A DNA stretch of 14,261 nucleotides, from positions 1 to 14,261 of the forward strand of contig DATLQD010000001.1 of NCBI GenBank assembly GCA_035535315.1. Reading direction: 5' to 3'. Numbering within the stretch: position 1 is the first letter of the stretch; each line of letters opens with the position of its first letter. The notes under the pieces are model-generated. The model searched no databases. It was given only the letters and a program-made list of their open reading frames with translations, and was not told the origin of the DNA. This document shows, piece by piece, positions 5,833 through 12,723 of the stretch. The DNA is from DASQGA01 sp035535315. Its GTDB lineage: Bacteria; Actinomycetota; Thermoleophilia; Gaiellales; Gaiellaceae. A program made the translations under genes and the position numbers.

Positions 5833-5937
5833 TCAGCCGCTCGGGCTGCGTGTCGGCTCAGCTCTCCTGGCGGCCGTGTCCGCGAGGCGTTGTACGGTCG
5901 CGTCGATATCCGCGTCCGCTTCTTCGACTTCCTCCAT
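5833..5937 (-). CDS. Possible 34-residue small protein
   Basis: ATG 5935-5937 opens a 34-codon frame starting MEEVEEADADIDATVQRLAD, an acidic amphipathic helix with GC-ending codons, and stopping at TGA 5833-5835. No convincing ribosome site precedes it (only a G-rich stretch), and it is not part of a recognised family. It may be a chance ORF in a GC-rich gap. Confidence 0.2.
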   Translation of the reverse strand: MEEVEEADADIDATVQRLADTAARRAEPTRSPSG

Positions 5938-6030
5938 GTAAAGCCGGCCCCCGAACTTCTCACCCGTTCTCGATCGCGATGCGCTACGGTGATTTGTAGG
6001 CCGAGGCGATTCTTTGGGACAGGGCTTTCC

Positions 6031-6053
6031 CCGACCTCCACATCAAAGGTCGG
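6031..6053 (+). promoter_or_regulatory. Leader hairpin overlapping the ribosome site
   Basis: CCGACCT (6031-6037) pairs perfectly with AGGTCGG (6047-6053). The right arm shares its last two G residues with the strong Shine-Dalgarno GGAGGGAG (6052-6059) of the gene at 6065. A folded leader could limit ribosome access. Confidence 0.45.
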
Positions 6054-6064
6054 AGGGAGATCTC

Positions 6065-6430
6065 ATGGACGCGATCAAGGCGGCGGCAACTCAGTCAGTG
6101 TTCCGCGAGGTGAACGAGCGGGTGCGGGACCTGAACAACGCGGTCGAGTACATGGACATTGGCGATCTCGACGAGTGCTTCACGTGCGAATGCGCTCGGC
6201 AGGACTGCAAGGAGCACGTGATGATGAGCCTGGACGCCTACGAGGAGATACGGCGGATTCCTACGCACTTCGGTGTTGCTCCTCGGATGAGCCACGTTTT
6301 CCAGGACATCGAGCGGATCTTCGAGACGTTTCGGGGGTACTGGGTGGTGGAGAAGTTCGGTGAGGCAGGTCTCGCCGCGACTGAGCTCGACCCCCGCTTG
6401 CGTCCCCGCCCAGGTTTGACGCTCACGTAA
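6065..6430 (+). CDS. Small four-cysteine protein of a conserved actinobacterial type
   Basis: This 121-residue protein starts at ATG 6065, just after GGAGGGAG. The N-terminal helix (FREVNERVRDLNNAVEY) leads into a Cys cluster CFTCECARQDCKE (Cys38, Cys41, Cys43, Cys48; C-x2-C-x-C-x4-C). It continues with LDAYEEIRRIPTHFGVAP, then a GYWVVEKFGEAG strand and a DPR end. I recall similar small proteins in Thermoleophilia with a CECxxxxC core followed by L..YE..R..PT.F.V.PGH, often near regulators. They have no assigned function that I know of. The cysteines suggest a bound metal or a redox switch. The open frame upstream of 6065 crosses the leader hairpin and is not used. Confidence 0.75.
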   Translation: MDAIKAAATQSVFREVNERVRDLNNAVEYMDIGDLDECFTCECARQDCKEHVMMSLDAYEEIRRIPTHFGVAPRMSHVFQDIERIFETFRGYWVVEKFGEAGLAATELDPRLRPRPGLTLT

Positions 6431-7180
6431 CGGTCAGTTCGCACCTGCTCCTTAGTCCACGCGAATCGCTGGCTCGTCCGCCATGAGAGCAAACGCCGCA
6501 TCCGGGTAAGACATCGCTAAGAGAAAAGTGGCGCGAGGCCCACGAGGAATCGCCACCGCAAAGAGGCTTCCCGCCGGCCTCCGATCAACGCGTGTTCCGG
6601 TAGGTGCCGTGCGATGAGCATGCGGGAAGCCGGGATTGCGCGTACGGGACACACGCGCCTCCCTACTGCGGCTCGGGGAGCCCGGCTCCCCGCCAACCAA
6701 GGTTCGCTGGTGTGGGGGAACCACATGATGGTTCTCACAAAACCCTTACAAAGTTTCGTGCCGAACGAGCGCGGAAGCGCTGCAGTTCCTCGGCGAAAAT
6801 CAGGAGGTGAGCTCGAGAGCTTCGGCGAGACTCCAGACGAGCTGCTTGGGTCAGCGGTGAGCCGGGGGTGGGCCTCAAGATTCAACACCCCTGCGGGTGC
6901 CTGCGGCCTTGCATTCAAGCCCAGTGCACCGGCCAAATAAACCGGGGCCGCACCGACGCCCTGCGGCAAGGCACGATGCGGCCCTGGAAACCTTCCCCGG
7001 ACGATGCGCTTCGACGTTGATGCTCGCGGTCCTCGGGCGCCAGAGGCCACGATGACTTCACCGCGGCACCCGGCCATTCCGGTTTTTTCTGCGCGTTTGC
7101 GCTCAAGGCAGACGAGCAGGGAGGCGATCGTCCCGTCCAGGCTGCCGCTAAGCCCGGTCGTTCCGCCGCCTCCCTGCCCC
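6431..7180. other. 750-bp region without a supported gene
   Basis: Several frames are open here on both strands, but none shows a recognisable domain, a good ribosome site with a start, or a coherent codon pattern. Visible structures are a hairpin at 6674-6692 and an isolated AGGAGGT near 6805-6811 with no start codon at proper distance. A - strand frame ending at 6452 shares its last codons with the gene at 7181. It may be decayed coding sequence or hold an RNA gene that I cannot recognise. Confidence 0.45.
6674..6692. repeat. GC-rich hairpin in gene-poor region
   Basis: CGGGGAGC and GCTCCCCG form an 8-bp perfect stem with a 3-nt loop. It has no U-tract on either strand. Its role is unknown. 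Confidence 0.4.
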
Positions 7181-7405
7181 TCAGCCCACGCGAATCGCCC
7201 AGGCCCCGCGGTGTCTTCCACCCCAGACGCGCAAGCACACGTCGAGCTCCCGCCGGGCGTCGGCGTCACGCAGGGGCCATCCCACGCGAACCAGCAGTGT
7301 CTTCGCCCCGATGCGAGCGACGATGCATTGGGACGCCCGCAGGGACGCCATCAAGTCGTAAACCAGGGTTGGGTCGCTTACTTCGACTGTCACTGCCGCT
7401 GTCAC
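7181..7405 (-). CDS. Small conserved hypothetical protein
   Basis: This is a protein of about 74 residues with the core VTVEVSDPTLVYDLMASLRASQ, then ARIGAKTLLVRV and RRELDVCLRVW, ending WAIRVG. The pattern (a short strand, a helix with LxxxLR, a strand, then a helix ending LRVW) resembles small actinobacterial proteins of the form VEVRDPxLVxDLLExLRxxG...LELYLRVW, which I know only as hypothetical. The start is uncertain. GTG 7403-7405 or GTG 7391-7393 gives a product opening close to the conserved strand, while GTG 7442-7444 adds 13 residues; none has a clear ribosome site. It is flanked by gene-poor sequence on both sides. Confidence 0.55.
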   Translation of the reverse strand: MTAAVTVEVSDPTLVYDLMASLRASQCIVARIGAKTLLVRVGWPLRDADARRELDVCLRVWGGRHRGAWAIRVG

Positions 7406-7580
7406 GCCCCGCGAGTTGCCGCAGGCGAAGCGCGTACCTCTCACTTTCGTCAGAAACGCTCGGCCGTCAAGGCCGCAGCAGCTGCACGGCGAGCCCCGAC
7501 CGAGCGATCGCGGCGCTGGTCCGCGACAAGACGCCTGCTAGCCCCACTTCCAGACGCCGGAAATCCGTTACCGGAAGTGA

Positions 7581-7592
7581 CCGACCGGTCGG
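7581..7592. promoter_or_regulatory. 12-bp perfect palindrome
   Basis: CCGACCGGTCGG is fully self-complementary. It lies between the - strand gene ending at 7181 and the ABM-like gene, next to a CACTTCC/GGAAGTG inverted pair. It could be a regulator site; there is no direct support. Confidence 0.25.
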
Positions 7593-7633
7593 GGGGGTTG
7601 AGGTCAGCACGCGCCTGGAGTAGGGCACACGAA

Positions 7634-7661
7634 GGGAGGGCCCCGAAGTGCGGGCCCTCCC
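7634..7661 (-). terminator. Hairpin terminator after the ABM-fold gene
   Basis: GGGAGGGCCC (7634-7643) and GGGCCCTCCC (7652-7661) form a perfect 10-bp GC-rich stem with an 8-nt loop, 25 bp past the stop of the - strand gene at 7687. There is no long U-tract (TTCGTG follows on the - strand), as is usual for many high-GC terminators. Confidence 0.65.
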
Positions 7662-7686
7662 GATGCGTGAGTTACGGCAGGTAGAA

Positions 7687-7995
7687 CTAGGAGGTGACGC
7701 CGTTCTTGTGCGTCATGACCTTGCCGCTCGTGATCTTAGGCGGGTTCGGAAACGCCGTCTCGAGCCTCTCGTCGCGAATCCAGCTGGCGGCGAGCTTTGT
7801 CGACTCGTCAGCCTGCTCAGGAGTCTCGAAGAGTCCGAGTGAGCTGATGACACCGTTGTCGGCCTCGATCAGGTAGTAGCCCTTGAAGCCCTGCAGCTTG
7901 CTCAGCTTCGGGACGAGGGTCTCGTTGACCTTGTTGGTCAGCTCGACCGTACGATTCTGGTCCACACCGTCATAACGGCGAATGGTCGCATGCAT
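7687..7995 (-). CDS. ABM-fold (antibiotic biosynthesis monooxygenase-like) protein
   Basis: This is a 102-residue protein. The start at ATG 7993-7995 is fixed by an excellent ribosome site (AGAAGGAG, 8002-8009) six bases upstream. The open frame running further right is only the shadow of the VOC gene. The order MHATIRRYDG, then VNETLVPKLSKLQGFKGYYLI, GVISSLGLFETPEQADESTKLAASWI and NPPKITSGKV gives the dimeric alpha+beta barrel pattern of ABM-like proteins: strand, helix, GF.GYY strand, S.....F.....A..S.....W. Such proteins range from quinol monooxygenases to non-catalytic relatives, and no substrate is evident. It is divergent from the VOC gene across 285 bp and is followed by a strong hairpin. 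Confidence 0.8.
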   Translation of the reverse strand: MHATIRRYDGVDQNRTVELTNKVNETLVPKLSKLQGFKGYYLIEADNGVISSLGLFETPEQADESTKLAASWIRDERLETAFPNPPKITSGKVMTHKNGVTS

Positions 7996-8024
7996 GTGAT
8001 GCTCCTTCTGTTGGATCTCACAGG

Positions 8025-8050
8025 GCAGGAAAGTCCGAACGGACTCCTGC
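8025..8050 (-). promoter_or_regulatory. Leader hairpin upstream of the ABM-fold gene
   Basis: GCAGGA/TCCTGC and GTCC/GGAC pair to give a 10-bp stem with a 2-nt bulge and a 4-nt loop. It lies 30 bp before the ABM gene start, so it could be in its 5' leader. Confidence 0.35.
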
Positions 8051-8280
8051 TGCGCTTCAGGGCCAGGTATGACAGACGGAGCCTCGGCGGCTTCCAACGC
8101 TAGAGCCCGACGCGCTGTGTCCAACGTAGCAGCGATTCGTGCCCGCTGTCGGATTCGGCATCGCAACCTCAGCAAAAGGCGCATGCCTTCTCCAAAAGTA
8201 GCTCCGAGCAGGCGGCCTGCTCTCACCGCATCGCTGCCACTTGAAGTATTGGACTGGCCCTTAGCGGGGATGAACGCCAC

Positions 8281-9009
8281 GTGTTCGACCACGTGACGAT
8301 CCGGGCGGCAGACCGCGAGTCGTCGGAGCGCTTCTACGACACCGTCCTGCATACGCTCGGGATCGAGAAGACGTATTCGGACAGTGCGCTGGTCGAGTGG
8401 GATGACTTCTCGCTCTCGCCGGCGAGCGACGAGAAGCCTCCGACCCGCGGTCTCCACGTCGGCTTCGTGGCCCCCTCGCGTGCCCACGTGGGCGAGTTCT
8501 GGCGCGTGGGGACGGAGGCCGGTTATCGCGACGACGGCCCACCAGGGCCGCGGCCGCAGTACCGCGATGATTACTACGGCTCTTTCCTGCTCGACCCCGG
8601 AGGGAACAGCGCTGAGGCCGTGCACCACGGGGCGATGCACCGTGAGAGCCGCGTCGACCACCTCTGGATCCGCGTCGCGGACGTAGCCGCGTCAAAGCGG
8701 TTCTACGAAACGATCGCGGAGCAGACAGGCTTCCGCGTGAAGCTGGACACCCCCGAGCGCACGCAGTTCGTCAGCGCGAGCGGCTCGTTCTCCGTCGTCG
8801 TCGGCGCGCCCACAGAGCACCTCCACCTGGCCTTTCCGGCCAGCGAGAATGCGACCGTCGACGAGTTCCACCGCGTAGCCACTCGGGCAGGCTACGAGGA
8901 CAACGGGGCTCCCGGCGAGAGGCCCGTTTACCACGAGGGCTACTACGGTGCGTTCGTTCTCGATCCCGACGGAAACAACATCGAGGTCGTAAACCACAAC
9001 CGGGGCTAG
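8281..9009 (+). CDS. Tandem VOC-superfamily (glyoxalase-like) protein
   Basis: This 242-residue protein consists of two vicinal-oxygen-chelate units, about 1-120 and 124-242. Each unit opens with a DH motif (FDHVTIR, VDHLWIR), has a middle LHxxF strand, and ends AGY.D.G.PG.RP.Y...YYG.F.LDP.GN..E. Candidate metal ligands are His4, His59, Glu112 in the first unit and His127, His182, Glu235 in the second, with identical spacing (55 and 53 residues). The family includes glyoxalase I, extradiol dioxygenases and fosfomycin-type resistance proteins; the substrate here cannot be told. The start is GTG 8281, just before the conserved DH motif. It is divergent from the ABM-like gene, and both are small-molecule-type folds. 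Confidence 0.9.
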   Translation: MFDHVTIRAADRESSERFYDTVLHTLGIEKTYSDSALVEWDDFSLSPASDEKPPTRGLHVGFVAPSRAHVGEFWRVGTEAGYRDDGPPGPRPQYRDDYYGSFLLDPGGNSAEAVHHGAMHRESRVDHLWIRVADVAASKRFYETIAEQTGFRVKLDTPERTQFVSASGSFSVVVGAPTEHLHLAFPASENATVDEFHRVATRAGYEDNGAPGERPVYHEGYYGAFVLDPDGNNIEVVNHNRG

Positions 9010-9065
9010 CCACAGGCTCAGCTGGGGTCAAACGACGGTCGCATCAAGCGTGCGCACGGTCCGGC

Positions 9066-9091
9066 GGCGCGAACCAAAAGCTCACCGCGCC
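9066..9091 (+). terminator. Possible weak terminator after the VOC gene
   Basis: GGCGCG and CGCGCC form a 6-bp stem around a 14-nt loop, followed by TCGGTTTTC. It is suitably placed between the VOC gene and the sensor kinase gene, but the stem is short. Confidence 0.3.
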
Positions 9092-9120
9092 TCGGTTTTC
9101 GGCCCGCGGCGCTAAGGAGG

Positions 9121-10509
9121 TTGGCGCCGGTTGCCGACTTCTATGTCGTGCGCTGGCGCCCCCGTTTGTCCCTGGTCGCGGCGGCCGGCGGAGCCGGCCT
9201 CATCAGCCTGCTCGCGTTTCTCTTCCCAGCGGCCGCGTGGGCCTATCGGAGCCCGTCGCTGCATGTCGCGATCGAGACTACGAATGCGCTGATCGCGCTC
9301 CTCGCCGCCTACCTCGTGCTCGGGCGCTTTCGGGAGAGCTCGCTCGTGTCGGATCTGGTGCTCGTCTGTGCTCTGGCCCTCTTTGCCTTCACGGATCTCT
9401 TCTTCCTCGCGCTTCCGGCTGCCCTCCCCGATGTCTACTTGACGGCGTTCCCGATTTGGACCTCGCTGGTGGGAACCCTGCTCGGCACCGGGACGTTTGC
9501 AGCCGCGGCCTTTGCAAGCCGCCGCCGGCTGCGCATGCCGGTCCGCAGCCTCTCGCTCGGACTGACGGCTTGTGTCTGGGCACTGGTCGGCACGGCCGCA
9601 GCCGTGGCCGTCTTCGGGCTTGGATTCTCTCTCGGCTTCCCCTCCTGGCTTTCCCCGGAGGCGTCTGACCGCCCGCTCCTCGTCGGGCACCCGATCGTCC
9701 TGACGGTGCAGCTCCTCGCCACGCTCCTCCTCGCGGTCGCAGCCGTGGGCTTCCTCCGGCGTGCGGAGCGGACCGGCGACGAGCTCATGCAGTGGTTCGG
9801 GACGGGCGCGACCCTCGCGGCCTTCGCGCACCTGAACTACCTCTTTTTCCCTTCCCTTTACTCCGACTGGGTCTACACCGGCGACTTCCTCCGTCTCGGC
9901 TTCTACCTGCTCGTCCTCGTCGGAACTGGCCGCGAGATCCAGACCTACTGGCACCGGCTCGCACAGGTGGCAGTGCTCGAGGAGCGCCGACGGATTGCGC
10001 GGGAGCTCCACGACGGGCTCGCCCAGGAGCTTGCTTTCGTGGTCGCCGAGACCTCCGGGCCCGCCCGCGCGGCCGGGGAGCGCGCGCTCGACGAGTCGCG
10101 ACGTGCGATCGCCGCCCTCACGCGGCCGGTTGACGAGCCACTCGACGTTGCCCTGGTGCAGGCTGCCGAGGAGGTTGCCCACCGCGTCGGTACGCAGCTC
10201 CGTTTCGCCGTCGCGTCCGATCTGGAGGCGACCGCGGACACGCGTGAGGCTCTCATCCGGATCGTTCGCGAGGCTGTGACGAACGCGGCCCGGCACGGCG
10301 GCGCGAGCGAGGTTCGGGTCGAGCTCGAGAACGGCAACGGGCTGCGGCTGGTTGTCGCAGACGACGGCCATGGCTTCGACTCCGAGGCGCCCCGTGGCGG
10401 CGGCTTCGGGATCATCGGCATGCGCGAGCGGGCAGAGGCCCTCGGCGGCGTCTTCACGCTCTCGTCGGAGCCGGGGGCCGGAACCGCGATCGAGGTTGTC
10501 CTGCCATGA
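9121..10509 (+). CDS. NarL/UhpB-type membrane sensor histidine kinase
   Basis: This 462-residue protein has an N-terminal half (about 1-270) of several hydrophobic helices, a 7TM-like or MASE-type sensor region that I cannot name. It is followed by the HisKA_3 dimerisation domain with EERRRIARELHDGLAQEL and phospho-acceptor His297. Then comes the HATPase_c domain: N-box EAVTNAARHGG with Asn388, G1 box VADDGHGFD, G2 box GGGFGIIGMRERAEALGG, and a final G..GT.IEVVLP. It should autophosphorylate and pass phosphate to the LuxR-type regulator encoded 91 bp downstream. The start is unsettled: AAGGAGG (9114-9120) directly abuts the TTG at 9121, leaving no normal spacing, and the next in-frame start is GTG at 9148. 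The signal sensed is unknown. Confidence 0.92.
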   Translation: MAPVADFYVVRWRPRLSLVAAAGGAGLISLLAFLFPAAAWAYRSPSLHVAIETTNALIALLAAYLVLGRFRESSLVSDLVLVCALALFAFTDLFFLALPAALPDVYLTAFPIWTSLVGTLLGTGTFAAAAFASRRRLRMPVRSLSLGLTACVWALVGTAAAVAVFGLGFSLGFPSWLSPEASDRPLLVGHPIVLTVQLLATLLLAVAAVGFLRRAERTGDELMQWFGTGATLAAFAHLNYLFFPSLYSDWVYTGDFLRLGFYLLVLVGTGREIQTYWHRLAQVAVLEERRRIARELHDGLAQELAFVVAETSGPARAAGERALDESRRAIAALTRPVDEPLDVALVQAAEEVAHRVGTQLRFAVASDLEATADTREALIRIVREAVTNAARHGGASEVRVELENGNGLRLVVADDGHGFDSEAPRGGGFGIIGMRERAEALGGVFTLSSEPGAGTAIEVVLP

Positions 10510-10604
10510 GCGTCGCTCGAGCCCCTTTCTTCGACCCGGTGGAGGATCCTCGCGGTTTCCCCGCACTCCCTCCACACGCTCAGAGGCCGGACGTCGGCCC
10601 ATGA
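10506..10604 (+). CDS. Possible 32-residue linking ORF
   Basis: ATG 10506-10508 overlaps the kinase stop codon as ATGA. Its 32-codon frame then ends at TGA 10602-10604, which overlaps the ATG of the response regulator (ATGA at 10601-10604). The peptide starts MSVARAPFFDPVEDP and is proline-rich, with no domain. Perfect stop/start overlaps at both ends suggest that translation is passed from kinase to regulator through this ORF. The RR start has no strong ribosome site of its own, which fits coupling. The peptide itself may have no function, and chance is possible for so short a frame. Confidence 0.4.
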   Translation: MSVARAPFFDPVEDPRGFPALPPHAQRPDVGP

Positions 10605-11245
10605 CCGATCCCGTACGGATCCTGATCGCCGACGACCATCCGCAGACGCGCGCGGGCGTCCGCGACGTGCTCGAGAACGACGGCTTCGTGGTCTGCGCGG
10701 AAGTCGGCAACGGGAAGGCGGCTGTGGAAGCCGCCCTGGCCGAGCAGCCTGACGTCTGCCTTCTCGACATCCGGATGCCCGGGAGTGGCATCGCCGCGGC
10801 GGCCGAGATCTCGGCCGCGCTGCCGGGAACCGCAATTGTGATGCTGACGGCATCCCGCGACGACGCGGACCTCTTCGACGCACTTCGTGCCGGGGCATGC
10901 GGCTACCTCCTGAAGGACGTCGAGCGCTCCGAGCTTCCGGCCGCTCTCAGAGGCGCGCTCGCAGGTGAAGCTCCTTTGCCCGCGAACCTCGTCACTCGGC
11001 TGATCGACGAGTTCCGCGAGCGCGGGCGCCGAAAGCGCGTCGTCCTCGCTCACCAGCCCGCGGTGGAGCTGCGCCAGCGGGAATGGGAGGTGCTCGAGCT
11101 CTTGCGTGAGGGCCTTTCGACGGCCGAGATAGCAAAGCGCCTCTTCATCGCGGACGTCACAGTGCGCTCACACGTTTCTGCGATTCTCAAGAAGCTCCGG
11201 GTTCCGGATCGCGATGCGGCTGTCCGTCTCCTCGACGAGCGTTGA
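10601..11245 (+). CDS. NarL/FixJ-type response regulator (REC-LuxR HTH)
   Basis: This 214-residue regulator starts at ATG 10601, where the receiver begins (TDPVRILIADDHPQTRAGV). The receiver has the acidic pair Asp11/Asp12, phospho-acceptor Asp56 (CLLDIRMPG), Thr83 and Lys105 (GYLLKDV). A linker precedes the C-terminal LuxR-type HTH at about 150-214 (LRQREWEVLELLREGLSTAEIAKRLF, then VTVRSHVSAILKKLRVPDR). It is the partner of the adjacent sensor kinase and probably a transcription factor acting as a dimer. The longer open frame upstream is the shadow of the kinase gene. The operon ends at the intrinsic terminator 11343-11379. Confidence 0.95.
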   Translation: MTDPVRILIADDHPQTRAGVRDVLENDGFVVCAEVGNGKAAVEAALAEQPDVCLLDIRMPGSGIAAAAEISAALPGTAIVMLTASRDDADLFDALRAGACGYLLKDVERSELPAALRGALAGEAPLPANLVTRLIDEFRERGRRKRVVLAHQPAVELRQREWEVLELLREGLSTAEIAKRLFIADVTVRSHVSAILKKLRVPDRDAAVRLLDER

Positions 11246-11342
11246 GGAAGTTCAACGGCTCCAACCCTATGCAACGCGGACGGCAGTGGCGATACTGAGT
11301 TCAGGAACTCCACCGATCTGGTGTGGGGGGCAGTCATTGGCT

Positions 11343-11379
11343 CGAGAAGGGGCGTAGGCGCGCCCCTTCTCGCATTTTT
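11343..11379 (+). terminator. Canonical intrinsic terminator of the two-component operon
   Basis: CGAGAAGGGGCG (11343-11354) pairs perfectly with CGCCCCTTCTCG (11361-11372) around a 6-nt loop and is followed by CATTTTT. It lies about 100 bp after the response regulator stop and reads on the + strand. Confidence 0.93.
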
Positions 11380-11469
11380 GGGGGATGCGCGAGAGGCGCC
11401 GCTCGGCCAGGATCGGTGCAGATACGTACACACGGTGGTGCGGCCCGCCCCGATCCGAAGGATGTTTCG

Positions 11470-11838
11470 GTGTCTGCACTCGCCAGGAACCCCCGTACTG
11501 CCCCTCTCGTCTACGGCGCGCTCATGTCGCTCTGGATCGGCGTCGTCGCGAACTCTCAGATGGAGCCACCCGGCCTCGTGGTCGCGGCGCTCTTCCTCGT
11601 GCCGCTCGCGCTACACGCCTGGCTCGGGTGGGTCGTCGCGCAGTGGTGGACGCTCGGGCTTGCAGCGCTGCCCGTCGTCGCCGCCGTCGTCGTCGGAGGC
11701 CTCGGGTCCGCGCTCTGGATCGTGGTCGTCCTGCTCGAGCTCTTTCCAGGGGCGCCGCTGATCGCGGCCGGTGTCTTCGCCCGGCTCTGGCAGGAAGAGC
11801 GGGAGAACCCCGCGGACGACCATCTCTGGTCGTTCTAG
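11470..11838 (+). CDS. Small multi-pass membrane protein
   Basis: This unrecognised protein is 122 residues long from GTG 11470, which has GAAGGA seven bases upstream. The longer open frame to 11323 runs back through the terminator and is not used. There are three to four hydrophobic segments: LVYGALMSLWIGVV (about 14-27), LVVAALFLVPLALHAWLGWV (about 36-55), LGLAALPVVAAVVVGGLG and ALWIVVVLLELFPGAPLIAA. It ends with a charged tail (QEERENPADDHLWSF). It is convergent with the coiled-coil gene, whose stop is 6 bp beyond its own. Confidence 0.7.
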   Translation: MSALARNPRTAPLVYGALMSLWIGVVANSQMEPPGLVVAALFLVPLALHAWLGWVVAQWWTLGLAALPVVAAVVVGGLGSALWIVVVLLELFPGAPLIAAGVFARLWQEERENPADDHLWSF

Positions 11839-11844
11839 CGCAGA

Positions 11845-12570
11845 CTAGGAGACGGCCGAGATTCCGCTGCGGCCGAACTGACCCTGAAGCTGGGCGACGT
11901 ACGCGGAGAGGTCGGTCTCTTTCTGCTCGATTCGCCGCTCGAGCTCTTCGACGGCGTCTTCGCGCCGCTCGAGCGAGTCGAGCCGAAGCTCGAAATCCGC
12001 CTCAGCACCTGCGAGCTCTTGGAGACGCTCTCTCATCTTCTCCTCGAGGTCGTCGAGGTAACGGGAGCGGCGCTCGATTCGGAGCCGCTCGGACTCGATC
12101 ATCTCGACTGCGATGAACTCGGAATCACGCTCGGCGATCTCTCGCTCCTTGGCGGCCAAGCGCTCCAGCTCCTCGCCGACGCGCCGGCTTTCGGCTGCGA
12201 GCCGGCGCTCGTGCTCGTCGTGCTCGGTGTGGGTGGCCGCGAGGCGCCGGTCGCGGTCGTCGAGCTCGGCCTTGGCAGCTGTGAGATGCCGCTCACGCTC
12301 GTCGAGCTCGATCTGAGCCGCGGCCAGCCGCGATGCGAGCTCAGCGAGTTCGGCGGCCTCGAGGGATTCGTCCCCGTTGGTCGCAAACGCATGCGCTTCG
12401 ACCTGCGGCTCCGCGCTGCCTGCGTGGCGTGTCGCTGCGTCGGTGTAGATCTCGACGCGGACGACCGGCGCGGACGAGTCGGCCTTTTTCTTGCGCGCGG
12501 GCTTTTGCCTCGCCGGGGAGGGGGTCGCCTCGCCGTCTGAGACGGCTTCGATGAGCGGGTCCTCATGCAT
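11845..12570 (-). CDS. Coiled-coil protein
   Basis: This protein of about 241 residues starts at ATG 12568-12570 (MHEDPLIEAVSDGE); an in-frame GTG at 12586-12588 would add six residues. Neither has a clear ribosome site, so a leaderless transcript is possible. The N-terminal part is basic and low-complexity (PARQKPARKKK), followed by a short VVRVEIYTDAA segment. From about residue 70 to the end is a long heptad-patterned coiled coil rich in Glu, Arg, Leu and Ala (SRLAAAQIELDERERHL, AAKEREIAERD, LDDLEEKMRERLQEL). There is no membrane segment. It resembles DivIVA/Wag31-like or SMC-like filament-forming helical proteins only in general character. The gene is divergent from rplY. Confidence 0.7.
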   Translation of the reverse strand: MHEDPLIEAVSDGEATPSPARQKPARKKKADSSAPVVRVEIYTDAATRHAGSAEPQVEAHAFATNGDESLEAAELAELASRLAAAQIELDERERHLTAAKAELDDRDRRLAATHTEHDEHERRLAAESRRVGEELERLAAKEREIAERDSEFIAVEMIESERLRIERRSRYLDDLEEKMRERLQELAGAEADFELRLDSLERREDAVEELERRIEQKETDLSAYVAQLQGQFGRSGISAVS

Positions 12571-12723
12571 GCGCAGTGAACTACCCACTCAGCATTGCCC
12601 GGGGGCAGCACAACGCCTATCCCCCGCCCGAGGGGCGTTGGCGGAAACCAACTCGGGCCCGAGAGCTCTACGCAAGCCGAGGCCCATCACGTTAGAAGCT
12701 CTTAGCTAGACTGGCGGGCCGGT

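Larger units (their letters stand above)
5741..6064. other. 324-bp gene-poor gap
   Basis: There is no well-supported gene on the + strand here. The - strand holds one 34-codon ORF (5833-5937, listed separately). The right end contains the leader hairpin of the next gene. No terminator was clear after 5740. Confidence 0.5.

Noticed and set aside
6517..7269. 250-residue - strand open frame
   Set aside because: Composition is Pro/Ser/Arg/Gly-rich without domains, it overlaps the end of the better-supported small gene at 7181 in another frame, and no ribosome site was seen.
8025..8050. GGAAAGTCC similarity to the 5' signature of bacterial RNase P RNA
   Set aside because: Only about nine bases match, they form a simple hairpin, and none of the downstream RNase P RNA conserved blocks follows.
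7996..8661. Long - strand extension of the ABM-fold gene to 324 residues
   Set aside because: The extension is antisense to the VOC gene with no homology, and a perfect ribosome site marks the start at 7995.
9112..10791. 559-residue - strand open frame
   Set aside because: It is the antisense shadow of the histidine kinase gene, low-complexity Arg/Glu/Gly, while the + strand has all kinase motifs.
11323..11469. N-terminal extension of the small membrane protein
   Set aside because: It would translate through the canonical terminator of the upstream operon; the GTG at 11470 has a good ribosome site.
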